Source of the DNA: Anaeromyces robustus
Lineage: Eukaryota > Neocallimastigomycota > Neocallimastigomycetes > Neocallimastigales > Neocallimastigaceae
Assembly (NCBI GenBank): GCA_002104895.1
Contig: MCFG01000084.1
Location: 1-52,500, forward strand
Reading direction: 5' to 3'
DNA length: 52,500 nucleotides
Shown: positions 1-12,441 of the stretch, in pieces
How the letters are laid out: the number at the start of each line of letters is the position of its first letter
How positions within the stretch are numbered: the stretch's first letter is position 1
Notes under the pieces: generated by a model
What the model was told of the DNA's origin: nothing
The model's database searches: none
The model's input: the letters and a program-made list of their open reading frames with translations, nothing else
Position numbers and translations under genes: made by a program

Positions 1-435
1 GACCAGTTTCTATCCTGGTTGTTAAGGCGTTTCCTTAGCATACATAAGGCTTCTGGATCGACACCGCATCTACCCCAAGCACAAGTGGTTTTCTCCTTCA
101 CGGGTTTTACACTGTGGCAAGGTAGTGCACAGGTATAGTATTTGAGGCGTAGCTACTCACGCCTCATTAAATAATATAAGAATATGAGTAGATCTTTAAG
201 TCTAATAATGTGGGGTGCGGCTCTAAATTATTGGGCGGTTTCCTTGGTGACTACTATTCATATGTGGGGCTTGTAGACTGGACCCGTTATTAAGTTAGCG
301 TTAGGGTTTAAGTACAAATGTAAAATATATGAATATACCAAGGGCGTCGACGCCGAAAAGGTAAGGCAGGGAATTTAATTCCGATACATTCATGTGAAAA
401 ATCACATGATAAGTCTATAAAAAAAAAAAAAAAAA
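1..435 (+). mobile_element. GC-richer island ending in a 17-A tract; probable 3' end of a retroelement or structured transcript
   Basis: This block has roughly balanced base composition, whereas the next 4 kb is almost pure A/T. It contains compact inverted repeats: TGAGGCGT/ACGCCTCA at 143-150/159-166, the 12-bp palindrome GGCGTCGACGCC at 343-354, GGAATT/AATTCC around 370-382, and CATGTGA/TCACATG at 391-397/402-408. It stops abruptly at 17 A residues (419-435). Composition, 3'-proximal hairpins and a terminal A-tract resemble the 3' end of an inserted non-LTR element or retrocopied RNA, cut by the window edge. Forward frame 1 is open for 45 codons from base 1. One reverse frame is also open for about 48 codons to the edge, including Cys-Ala-Trp-Gly-Arg-Cys-Gly. 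Neither is recognised. Family unknown. Confidence 0.4.
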
Positions 436-3400
436 TTGACTAATATAAAATGTTTTGAACATTTAAATTAAATAAATAATAATATAATTTTTTAAATAAT
501 ATATAAATAATATATATGCTTGCAAATATAAATATATTTTTTTTTTCATTTTACATTTTTGTATAATGAATTCGAATAGAATATCTAAAAAGAATAAATA
601 ATTAAGGTGTATTTAAAGTGAATTTTTTTTTTAAAAACTTGGTATAAAACAAATTAAATCTCATTTATTCTAAATATATATATATATATATATATATATA
701 GATTTTTTTGTTTTTAAATTTTTATATGAAAATAATATCTATACAAAAAATAATATCTGTACAACACAAATTATTTTTATTTAATGCTGCAAAACAATAA
801 AAATTATATTGTTCATATAAAGAAGTAACAATATAACTCTATGAATAATTAGAATTATAAGCTTTGATGATTAATATATAATATTTGGTTAAATATAATT
901 TACCTAAATGACATATTAAATCATCAAAGTTTAGATACACATGATAAATAAGATATCCAATATCATAATTAATGCTACAAAAATGACTTTAAATAGTATG
1001 AGTAAAATGTTTTATTTATATTATATATAATATATCTATTATATCTTATATATATGACTTTTTCAATTTTAATTGTGACAAAAGATGATTTTTAGGAGAC
1101 TTTTTTTTTTTTTTTGTAACAAATTTTACAATTTTAATAATAATATTAATTATTTATTATTGTTTATTATAAAAATAATAAAATAATAAATAATTAAATT
1201 ATTATTTATTATATTTATTATTTATTATTAGGTTATATGATTAATAAATAAATAAATAAATAAATAATAATATTTTTATTCATAATATACAACAATAATA
1301 TTTATTAAACTAAATATTATTAAAATTGTTATTAAACAAAATGTTCAATTATTTATATTTTATAAATGATAAATGATAAATGAAAAAAAAAAAAAAGTAG
1401 TAAAATGATATTAATATGACTAATAATTATATTTATATTAATAATCAGTTTTTATTAATTAAAAAAAAAAATTTTTTTTATTATAATAAATTAATAAACT
1501 TTAATTATGAAAAAGTTCAATTAATGATTAGATAAAGCAGTATAAAAAAAAAAAAAAACAAAAAAACAAAAAAAAAAAAACAATAAAATTAAGTATTATT
1601 TATTATATCTTTATTTATTATTATTATTGTTATTAATACAATACTTTTATTATATAAAATATTAAACAGATATTATTTCTAAACTTTTGATTATTCAATA
1701 ATTCTAATTAATCTTATAAATTATTATTATTATTGTACATTTAAATTTTTGTATTTTTTTTTTTTAGTTCTCGTTTTTTTTTTATTTTGTTTTATTTTTT
1801 ATATTAATTAAATTAATCATTAATTAATTAAATATTCCCTTATTTTATTTATTTATTTATTTATTTATACATTTATTTATTTATTTATTTATTATTTATT
1901 TATTTATTTATTTATTATTATTCATTATTGTTTATTTATTTCTCTTAACAATTTTTAATATATAATAACAAATATACTAAGGGCTAAGGGTAAAATAATT
2001 ATGGTTATGGTTTACTTTATTATTACTTTTTTTTACTTTTTATGATATATTAAAATAAAATATTCATATAGTGATTATACTGATACTGATTATATTCATT
2101 CATATGATATATTTTATAGTTTATACATGATATATTTTATAATATTTTATATTATTTTATAATATTTTATAATCCAATGCATATATGGCCTTTTATTATA
2201 TTATATATATTGTATTATTGTAGGTATCTTGTATATTTAATAATATGTTGTAAAATAAATTCAAAATTAAATAAAAAAAAATAAAAAAAAATTTTTTTTT
2301 TCCTTTCTTTCTTTCTTTCTTTCTTTTGAGGGTTTTTTTTTTTTTTTTTTTTTTCTAATTTACTAATTTACTAACACATTAACAAGCCTTTTAACCTTTT
2401 TTTTTTTTTTATAATAAAATGCCATTTTAATTATATAATAAAAATGTATTCTAATATATTAAAAATTAATTTATAGTACAAACTATTTTATCATATCATT
2501 ATTAAAATGATTCATCATTTTTATGATAAAAAAAAATATTATTTTTTTTATTCAATTCATATTAAGTTAATTATTATAATTTAAAATTGTACAAGAAATA
2601 ATTAATATTAATATATTGAAATAATATATTGTATAATATATTACGTCAAGTATTCATCACTAATAAATTATATTCTTTTTATATTATTAATATATAATCA
2701 TAATATATTATGTATATGTTTTTTATAATTTTATTTATATTTATTTTTAATTGTCTGGATTTATATATATTATAGATTCAATAATAATATATTTATAATT
2801 TAATAATAATTTAATAGTATCATATATTATCATTATATTAAATATTTTTTACCAATTAAAAAGTTAGACATTCATATTTTTAGTATAATTTGAATATATT
2901 GTACTAATATATAATTTCTCAACTCAAATGAATACAATTCTAAAATAAAATAAAATAAAATAAAATAAAATAAAATAAAGTAATAAATATAAACAATTAA
3001 GTAAGAGTATAAAAGAAGAATATGAAGTAATTAATATTAAAGTAAAAAAGGAACATTATATAACAAGTTTAATTCAAGTAAAAAATGTCAATTAATAATA
3101 ATCATTTATATAGGATAATATCATTTAAAAGATAATAATAAAATAACTGATAATATGTTAATTAGATTATTTAAAATAATAAAAAATTGAATTTATAGTA
3201 AGAAAGTATCTTTTTAGTATATATATTTTATATTATTCATTTTGGTAAATCATTTTTTATGATTTGATAATATAATAATATATTTATTAATATTATTAGA
3301 ATATATTATCGAGTATACTTTTTTATTTATTTTATTTCAATTTCAATTTTATATATATTTGTATTATATATATTTTAATTATTAATTAAAATAATATATT

Positions 3401-4722
3401 AAAAATCAACTTTAAATTTATTATCATAAATTTATTATTGTTATTTTGTAAGAAAAAAAAATTTTTTTTTTTTTTTATTCTTACAGTATTATATTATATT
3501 ATATTATATTATATTATATTATATATTATATATTATATATTATATATTATATATTATATTATTTTTTTATTTATATAATATTAAATATTATTAAATATTA
3601 ATATTTAATATTTAATATTATATATAATTTTGTAATTAAATTTATTATATATTATTATTATATTATTATATTATGTTATAATGTTATAATGTTATAATTA
3701 TAATTAATTTTATTATAAAATAAATTATGAATTTTTTTTTTTTTGTATTAAAAAAAATTTTTTTTATAAATATATTCTCTTTTTTCTTTAGTCAGTTTTT
3801 AAAAAATTTTTTCTTTTTTCAAATATAATAAAAAGTAAAATTAATAAAAAAAATATAAAAAATAAATTAAAGAGAGAGTTAATTTAATAAAAAAAAAAAA
3901 AAAAAAAAGGAGGATAATAAAAATAAAAAAGAAATATTTTTTCTTAATCTAAAATAAAATAAGCAAAAAAAAAAGTTAAAAAGAAAATATAATTTTTTTT
4001 TAAAAGGTTATTATTAAATATATTATTTTAAAATATATCAAATTACAATTATAAAATATATCTGATAATTCATTACAATAATTTGTTATTATTTAATCAA
4101 ATTACTTTTATTTTAATTATGTAATATATATCAAGTAATTATGTATATATAACAAAAGAACATATTAAAATAATTTAATAACTTAAATATATGAGAGTCC
4201 TTAAAAATAAATTAATAAATTATAAAATAATCTTAAAAGAAATCTTTTTTTTTTTTTCAATCTATGAACAATCAGAAAAATTAGTAATCAAGTAAAACAA
4301 TAAAAATGTTAAATAATATGGATTGCCATATTTATATTATATAAATAATTAAAATTAAAAATTAAATGAAAAGAAAAAAATTCAAATATACATAAATAAA
4401 AGATATATTATGTTAAAAACAAATTTATATGATTTATAATTTATAATTTATAATTTATAATATTTCATAAAAATTTAATTACTAAAATAATTATTTATTT
4501 ATAATTTTATATATTATTAAATATATTAATATATATATTATTTATTTTACAGGACTTGGATATTTAATAATAAGATTTTTTTTTTTTTGAGAAAAAAAAA
4601 AATTTAAATAATAATAAATATCCAAAATAATAATAAATAATAAAAAACATATACAAACAAGAAAATATCTATTAGAATTAATTTATTTATTTATATCAAT
4701 TTAAATATATATAACATACATA
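436..4722. other. Gene-free AT-rich stretch with simple repeats
   Basis: I see no coding region. The stretch holds homopolymer runs, (TA)n at 673-700, (TTTA)n around 1844-1915, (TAAAA)n around 2943-2979, a TATTA-type array around 3486-3562 and TTTATAA repeats around 4430-4462. The final few hundred bases must include the promoter of the histidine phosphatase gene, but no distinct motif stands out from the A/T background. Confidence 0.8.
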
Positions 4723-5681
4723 ATGGCAAGTAAAATTTTACTATTTGTAGCTCTTTGTTTACTTTATTTGAATGCTACTGAAGCTTTATTAAAAGATAAA
4801 GTTACTATACAAGGAAAAGTTATGTTAATTCGTCACGCTGAAAAACCACCAAGTGGAAATGTATGTTAGCTAAAATAGATTTTATATAATAATATATAAA
4901 GATTTTATATCAATATATATATATAATATATAATATACTTTTTCTTTTTTTTTTTTTTTTTAAAAAAAAAAGAATAAGCAAAAAATAGTTATGAAATTTA
5001 AATGTATTTATTTATTTATTTATTTATTTTTTTTTTTTTTATTTTTTATTTTTTTAATTTATATATTTTAAAAATATACCTTTTAATTATAAAATTATAT
5101 ATATGTATATAATATAACAACAAAAGGATTTATCAACAATGGGTTGGCGTAGAGCTCAATGTATAAGAGATAAATTCATTGCAAATGAAGGTGATTTCAA
5201 AGATTTAACACCAAAAAAGATATATGCTCAAAAAGCTTCTAAAAAGGATGAAACAATTCCAGATTCACGTCGTCAAATAGAAACTGTTGCTCCACTTGCA
5301 AGACAATTAGATCTTACCATTGATAATAGGTTCACTTCTTTTCAACTTGATGAATTAAGTGAAGATATTGGTAAATTAAGTGCAGATCAATATCCAGTTT
5401 TAGTTTCATGGAATCACGATGAAATTAAAAACTTTTTAATTAACTTTGGTATGCAATATCAAATTGCTCCAACTTATCCAAGTAAACGTTATGATCTTGT
5501 TTGGATTATTGAACCTGATCCAAGTGATAGTAAAAAGGTTAAATTTAGCTACTTCTCTCAAAATTGTGAAGGTTTAGGTGATTACCGTTTTAGTAGTGAT
5601 GCTAATTCTCAAATTTCTCGTACTTGGGTTATGAGATCTTTAATAATTGCTACTATCACTTTAGTTCTTATCATCTTTTAA
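4723..5681 (+). CDS. Histidine phosphatase superfamily protein (phosphoglycerate-mutase-like), probably secreted or membrane-anchored
   Basis: Two exons, 4723-4860 and 5127-5681, separated by a 266-bp intron (GTATGT...AAAAG), give 230 residues. The ATG at 4723 is chosen because exon 1 supplies both a hydrophobic N-terminal signal (about residues 4-21) and the family's catalytic motif: Leu-Ile-Arg37-His38-Ala-Glu-Lys-Pro, where His38 is the expected phospho-acceptor. Exon 2 begins Asp-Leu-Ser-Thr-Met-Gly-Trp-Arg-Arg, the usual helix after the RH motif. The second conserved histidine is His143 in Val-Ser-Trp-Asn-His-Asp-Glu. The last 17 residues are strongly hydrophobic, fitting either a C-terminal membrane anchor or a GPI-attachment signal. 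Its location is therefore inferred as secretory pathway, cell surface or wall. The substrate cannot be predicted. The domain is short, lacking the large insertions of acid phosphatases and phytases. Confidence 0.85.
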
Positions 5682-5984
5682 GTAAAATAATTTACTGAAA
5701 ATCAAAATAAAAAAAAAAAAAAAAATGAAAGAACTATTTGAGAGAAAAAAAAATATATATATATTTATAACTTCATATATATATATGTATTTTTTTTTTT
5801 TTTTTTTTTATTCATCATAATTCATCATTATATAATTTTTTTATTATAAAAACTATTTATATTTCTTTTTACTTAACCTTTTTTTTTTCTTAATTGTATT
5901 TATTTACAAATGAAAGAATTCCTTTTTTTTTTTTTTTTTTTTTATTAATTTTTTTTTAAAATTTTTTATTAAAAGATATATTAA

Positions 5985-6020
<36 letters not shown>

Positions 6021-6173
6021 CAAGAGAAATAATAAAATATAAAAAGAAAAAATATATAAATTATTTAGTCTTTTTTTTTTTTTTTTTTATTTTTATTTAG
6101 TAATATTTTAAATATTTTCTCTCTTTATTTTATTTTATAATACATTTTATTTAATATATTAAATAGAAGAAAG

Positions 6174-6232
<59 letters not shown>

Positions 6233-6755
6233 CAATTCTTGAAACGTTTATGAATATAATCTTTTTAATAGTAGCGAAAAAAAAATAAATAAAAATAAAA
6301 ATAAAAATAAAAATAAAAATAAAATAAAAAAATAAAAATAAAATGAAAATGAAAATGAAAATGAAAACTAAAAAACAAACAAAAACAAACAAATAAAAAA
6401 CGTAATAAAAAAATAAAAATAAAAATAAAAATAAATAAATTAATTAAATAAAAAAAAAAAAAAGTAGTAAGTTATAAAAAAAAAAAAAAAAAGCTTTATA
6501 ATAATTAAAAAGATTATAAGGTACAATGTAAAATAAATAAAATCATAAGTAAATAAAATAAAATAATTATAATTAAAAAAAAAAAAAAAAAAAAAAAAAG
6601 AAAAGAAAAAGAAAATAATAATAATATATATATATATAATAATAGTAATAGTAATAGTAATAATTTGATAAAGAAAAAAATGATTGAAGTATTTAATAAA
6701 AATAAAATTAACTAAATTTAATGAGTTGTAAAATAAAATAAAATAAAAGTAATAG

Positions 6756-6789
<34 letters not shown>

Positions 6790-6976
6790 GTAATTATTGG
6801 TACTAATTTTTTTTTTTTACTTTTGATGTTTTTCTTGTTGATTAACTGTATATATTTATATAAATCATTTTATAAAACAATAAAATTTCTTTTTTTTATT
6901 TTTTTTTTATAATATTAAATAAATCACGTGTTTCATCAATCAATTTACTATAATTTATTATTTATTAAACTTTTTA

Positions 6977-7007
<31 letters not shown>

Positions 7008-7140
7008 CTCTTACTTAAAAAGAAAAAAAAAAAGAAAAATATTGGTAAAAATGAAATAAAATTTAATTATTTTTTATTATAATTTTTTTTTTTCACTTTT
7101 TTTTTCATATATAAATATACAATTAATTAAAAATACAAAA

Positions 7141-7171
<31 letters not shown>

Positions 7172-7303
7172 AGAATTAAAATTATCTTTATACTTTATAA
7201 CAAAAAAATATTAATATATTTTTTATTTAATAATTTTACTTTAAATATTCTTTTTTTTTTTTTCATTTCTTTCTTTTTTGTTTTTACCTTTTACAGATTA
7301 ATA
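5682..7303. other. Intergenic AT-rich region
   Basis: No gene seen. The region is dominated by poly(A), poly(T) and short tandem repeats: a 58-A run, (AAAAAT)n around 6286-6335 and (TAG)n around 6757-6789. The end nearest 7304 has a long pyrimidine run followed by TTTACAG, probably the 5' region of the SDHC-like gene. Confidence 0.8.
6174..6231. repeat. 58-base uninterrupted A tract
   Basis: Fifty-eight consecutive A residues, the longest pure homopolymer in the window. It lies about 500 bp downstream of the histidine phosphatase stop. It is followed by an (AAAAAT)n array. Such a run is prone to length error in sequencing and assembly. Confidence 0.95.
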
Positions 7304-8714
7304 ATGTTTTTATCTCTTCAAAATAAAATTTTTCCTAAAGCCATTAAAAGTACGTATATATTTAATATTTATTTTTATAATTTTTTATAATATAACATTC
7401 ATTATAATTTTTTTTTTTTATTTTTAATTCATACATTATTTAATTTATATATATATAAAAATGGATAACAAAACAAATGTTCATGTATATATTTTATTAA
7501 CTTTTTTTTTTTTTTTTTTTTTTCTTTTTCTCTTTTGTATGTATACTTTTCAAAAATTTATTATTATAATTTTGTAAAAATAGTTACACCTTCACCAGTC
7601 AATTCATTATCTTGTATATTAAATAATAACAATGTTCATTCAAAATTTATTGTTTTAAATACTTCTTTAAATTCAAGAGTGATTTTAAATCAACCATTGA
7701 GGTTTGTTTTAAATGCTGTTATTGAATTTTTACATTATATATATAATTATTATTTTTTTTATTATTATTGTTAATAATAAAATTTAAATATTATTAAAAA
7801 AAAAAAAAGAAAAAGAAAAGAAAAGAAATAAAAAGAAATGATTTATATATATATAAAATGTTTTTTTTTTTTTATCAAGAAATATTAATTATAATTAATT
7901 TTTTATATGTCAAATTTATATTCACAGAAATTATGTCACAGAGAATGAAAATAAAAAAAATGATAATAATAATAAAGAAAAGCTATCGCAACAACAAAAG
8001 AATACCAAAATTGGTTTCTTTCATAAAAAACCAAAAGAAGTTTTCAGATTTACAGATCCAAGAGTAGAACAAATGCGTATTGATTTAGAAAAACGTACAG
8101 TATGGAGAGATCCTTATGAAAAAGCTAAAAAATTAGGACGTCCTATATCACCAAAATCAACTATGAGTTCAAAACAACATATATATTCTCTTATTCATCG
8201 TACTATTGGTGTAATATTATGCACAGGTAAAATTCTAAATTTTAAATTTTAAATTTTAAATTTTAAATTTTAAATTTTAAATTTTAAATTTTAAATTTTA
8301 AATTTTAAATTTTAAATTTTAATTCTAATTATAATTATTATTATTATTATTATTAGTAGTAGTAGTAGTAGTAGTTTGAATATTTAAGATAAGATTTAAT
8401 ATAATAATTATAATTAAAATATTATTAAAATATAATTGATATATCAATTTTATACATTTATATAAATATATATTTATATATATATTTAATATATAATGTA
8501 TAATGTATCTATTTTTTTATATAAAAAAAAAATTTTTTTTTCTATATTAAAATAGGTTTTACAGTAATAGCATTAACATATCCATTTATGAATTATCAAT
8601 GGTCATCTGTAGTACAATATCTTAGTACTCTATCACCAAGAACAGCACTTATTGGAAAAATTATCATAGGAACACCATTATCCTATTATACCTTAACATT
8701 ATTTAAAAAATTGG

Positions 8715-8757
<43 letters not shown>

Positions 8758-8946
8758 GATTTAATACCTATTTATTATAAAAAATAATATAATTATGTTG
8801 ATAATTTCTAATTTATTATATATATAATTATATTATAGATATGGGAATCTACTAAAGGTTTTAACAAAAACTTTATTAGAAAAACTGATAGACTTACCTT
8901 TTATGCTTCATTAATTTTAGCTGCTGCTTTAGCTGGCTTTTTATAA
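7304..8946 (+). CDS. SDHC: Succinate dehydrogenase (complex II) cytochrome b subunit, SDHC/Sdh3-like, haem-ligand histidines absent
   Basis: Five exons (7304-7349, 7584-7701, 7928-8226, 8556-8713, 8839-8946) give 242 residues. SDHC anchors the SdhA/SdhB catalytic heads to the inner membrane and forms the quinone site with SDHD. Family marks are Arg-Pro-Ile-Ser-Pro (126-130), Ser142-Leu-Ile-His-Arg146-Thr-Ile-Gly at the start of the first membrane helix (the Ser and Arg match the quinone-site residues), and Pro-Leu-Ser-Tyr-Tyr-Thr ... Lys-Lys-Leu-Ile-Trp-Glu (195-210), which aligns without gaps to the SDHC motif PLxYHTxxGIRHLxWD. Both histidines are replaced there, by Tyr199 and Lys206; the first is normally the haem b ligand. 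Three hydrophobic segments are visible (about 143-165, 183-203, 224-242). The N-terminus is basic and hydroxylated, fitting an organelle presequence followed by a long Asn/Lys-rich linker. Exon 1 is short (15 codons), so the start is less certain than the core. Confidence 0.8.
8237..8320. repeat. Twelve tandem copies of AAATTTT inside SDHC-like intron 3
   Basis: Exactly 84 bp of a 7-bp unit that is nearly self-complementary, beginning 10 bp after the 5' splice site of a 329-bp intron. The transcript could fold into an extended hairpin. It is probably a slippage product. Confidence 0.95.
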
Positions 8947-9817
8947 ATTAATTAATTAATTAGTTAATTTATATATATATATACAAAAGAAATAAAAAAA
9001 AAAAGAAAAAAAAAGAGGAGAGAAAAAATATATATATATATATATTTATTTGTAAAATAGATTAGAATTATAATATTCCAATTTTTCTTTTACCTTTTTT
9101 TTTTTTTTATTTTTTGTTTTAATAATTTATTATTATTTAAATTTAATAGAAGGTATTTAATTCATAATTTATTTAAAAGTAATGAATAGGCATTTCAGAA
9201 AAAAATAAAATAAAATAAATAAAATAATCAATATTTAATACTTATATAATGAATCTAAAATGAGATAAAATAAAAAAAAAAAAAAATAAAAATAAAAATA
9301 AAAATAAATAAAGAAAAATTAAGATTAAGAAAAACAATATGAAAAATAAAATAATAATAATAATAATAACAAAAAATAATAATAAAGAAAATAAATAAAT
9401 CAATATATATAATAAAGAATAAGGTCCAAACTTATAATAGAAAATATATATATTTTAATATTATTTTTTTTTATTAAACATTTTTTTTATATATAGTATA
9501 ATATTTTGTTTTATTGATAGTAATTATTTAAAAAAAAAAAAAGAAAAGATTTTATTTTATTTAATAATTTATTAAGTTAATAGATTTATAAAAAAAAATT
9601 TGTTATTTTTAACAATTAATTAATTATTATTATTATCATTATTATTATTATTATAATAATAATATAATTATAATATATATATTATTTTATTTATTTATTA
9701 ATAGAAATAAAAAATTTGTTTGTATATTTGATTGTTTACTTGATTGTTTACTTATTTGTTTGTTTGTTTGTTTGTTTGTTTGTTTGTTTGTTTGTTTGTT
9801 TTTACAAAACTTTTTTC
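8947..9817. other. Convergent intergenic region
   Basis: Lies between the 3' ends of the SDHC-like gene (+) and the F-box gene (-). It contains A-rich repeats and, next to the F-box stop codon, a (TTTG)n array at about 9755-9800. No coding signal was seen. Confidence 0.8.
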
Positions 9818-10271
9818 TTATAAATTTTGTAATAATTTTTCATAATTTATAAGAGTATCTCTTTGTATTTTATTAATTACGGTTTTATTTAATATAGTTT
9901 TCTTATATTGATGGAAAGAGGAATCTGGATAATTATAATGGGTTTTATAATAACGATGAACATTTTCATCAGCATTTTCTATTCTAAAATAATATAATTG
10001 ATGACATAAAGTTAACATCCAATTTATGGTTTCTATATCAATGGTTAAAGGATTATCACTACTTTTTAATGAAAGTGTATTTAAATTACTATTTTCAGTT
10101 GCTATACATACTATAATATCTGGTGTTAATTGCTATTTTAATATATATATATATTAAAAAAAAAATTGAATAATAAAAAAAAAAATAAAAAAATATATAA
10201 AAATATTATTATTAGTTTCAAATTTAATTAAATATTTATAATAATATTAATAATTATAATATATTTATGTT

Positions 10272-10303
<32 letters not shown>

Positions 10304-12441
10304 GAAAAACTTACATGACTTGCCATATTTAATTCTAAATTAAGTAAATTTTTACCAGAACCAATAAGTAATTTTAATACACAAAATTCTGGTAAAAATG
10401 ATATATTATCTAATTTAATGGTAGAAAGGTGACTTAATTTAGAAACAACAATAGAAAATAATTTTACAGAGATAGATTGACAATTTTCAAGGCATAATGA
10501 TTCCATTTTATAATTACTTTGATCCTCTACAGTTTGATAGGAATCTAAATACATATTTGATATAGATGATGATGATGAGGATAATGATGAAGTAGATGAA
10601 GAGGAAGCTAAAGTTGTTGTTCTATTTTTAGGTGAATATGTTGTAATATTATTTAAAAGAGAGGTAGCTTGATTTGTTAAATCATTAGAATTAATTAATG
10701 TTGTTGTTGTTGTTGTTGTTGTTGTTATACAATTATTACAATTACAATGATTATCATCATTTATATTGGTATTGGTGGTATTGGTATTGGTATTAATATT
10801 GGTATTATCATTATCATTATCATTATTAGTATTAGTATTAATATTAGTATTAAGGGAAGAGATAGTAGATATATTAGAAATGGTAGAATAATTATTATTA
10901 GTTATAAAAGATGAAGAATGATTTATACGATGATTATGAATAGGTAATGGAATAAAAGAACATAATGAATCTTCATTATCACTTAATTCATGTTCTACTC
11001 TTTTTTTCAAATTTTCATAATAAACATAATAAAGTTTACGCCATATTTTATCTTTACTTCGATTACAAAAACTTTCATAATCGGTAAATTGATTCCCTTT
11101 AAGTATACTATTTTGATTTTCTAATGCTAAAGAGGTAAAATATTCTGGATATTTGGATAGGATTTCTCTTTTATAACGATTAATTCTCCAAAATGGTTCA
11201 GCATATCTAGAAATGGATGATATAGGTTCTGGTGGATGTTTTGGTAAATAGGATCGAATAATAAGTTGTCTTAAAGGTATTTTAGATATAATATCACTTA
11301 AACTTTCTTCTATATTAATACTATTATTATCATATATAATTAATTTATTTAACATATGTCTTGGTTTAATAGATTCATTATTTTCATCCTCTTCATCAAA
11401 TGTAGAAATTTCACTTATTATTGTACCTATATGTATATAATATATATAATATATATATATAGATAGATAGATTTAATATTTTAAAATTAATAATAATAAT
11501 AATAATATTAATAATATTAATAATAATTAATTATTATAATTTTTTTATATTATTATAATTTATTGTTTTATTTTATAAAAATTAGTTTAAATTTTTTTAT
11601 TATTCTTTTTTTTCTTTCTTTTCTTTTTTTCTTTTTTTACTTTTTTTTCTTTTTTTTTTTTAATTTTAATTACTATAATATACATATATATTATATAATT
11701 ACCTTCATCATCTTCTAATTCATCATCTTGTTCTTCTTCTTCTTCTTCACTTTCTTCATCAGATGATTCCATTTCTAATTCATTATTATCATTTTCATTA
11801 GGAGGAATAAGTAATGAATGAGAAGGTTGAATAGATGATATAGAATCATGATTTGAATTATTATCATAAACATTTGTTAAACATTCAATCATTAATCTTT
11901 GTATATCAACAAAAGGATTTTCTTCACCAGTTTCTAATATTAATACATCAAGATTGTTAAATATTTTAATAAATTGAGTAAAGATGGTTTTAAATTTTAT
12001 AAGGGATTTATTTGAAATATTATCATCAAGTATATCTAATGATATATGTAAGGTTTTAATTTGATCTTTTTTCAATTCTGCAAATTTATATAAAAATTTT
12101 CTATATTTTTTAAAATATTTTATATGTCCAAAAATATCGATATGTATTGATTCTAAACGTTTCATGCCTTGAATTAATGTATATAATTGAAAATTACGTT
12201 TTTCTTCTGCAGCATCTATCCATGTATGATAATGTTTTACCCATTCTAATTGTTTTGATGTCGGTATTCTTAATAAAGTATATTCATAACTAAAATCACG
12301 ATATAAAACTTTTATACCACAATTATACCATGAACGACATACTAATAATATATTATAGATATCTTTCTTTTTATGAATATATTTTATTATTTCATTTGGT
12401 AATTGATATTTTATTATATCTTTTTTATCCATGGTTATCAT
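9818..12441 (-). CDS. F-box protein with Asn/Thr- and Ser-rich spacer and leucine-rich C-terminal part
   Basis: Three exons on the minus strand (12441-11703, 11426-10315, 10132-9818) join in phase to 721 residues. The N-terminus (about residues 14-50) reads as a fungal F-box: Leu-Pro-Asn-Glu-Ile-Ile, then Leu-Leu-Val-Cys-Arg-Ser-Trp-Tyr-Asn and Val-Leu-Tyr-Arg-Asp-Phe. F-box proteins bind Skp1 and select substrates for SCF ubiquitin ligases. A strongly acidic Glu/Asp run ends exon 1 (about 225-246). Exon 2 carries long Asn/Thr and Ser runs encoded by trinucleotide and hexanucleotide repeats. The C-terminal 200 residues contain irregular leucine-rich stretches such as Leu-Ser-Thr-Ile-Lys-Leu-Asp-Asn-Ile-Ser, fitting LRR-like substrate binding. 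The ATG at 12441 has a second in-frame ATG three codons later; either could be used. The substrate is unknown. Confidence 0.75.

Noticed and set aside
295..310. TTAGGG-like telomere motif
   Set aside because: Single copy within the GC-richer island; no tandem array.
1..435. tRNA, 5S or large rRNA fragment
   Set aside because: No cloverleaf, B-box or recognisable rRNA core sequence found.
6159..6392. 77-residue minus-strand frame of Phe/Ile
   Set aside because: It is the translation of the 58-A tract and the AAAAAT array; no sign of a real protein.
7535..7774. Stand-alone 79-residue protein
   Set aside because: Only its middle (7584-7701) is coding, as exon 2 of the SDHC-like gene; the rest is flanking intron.
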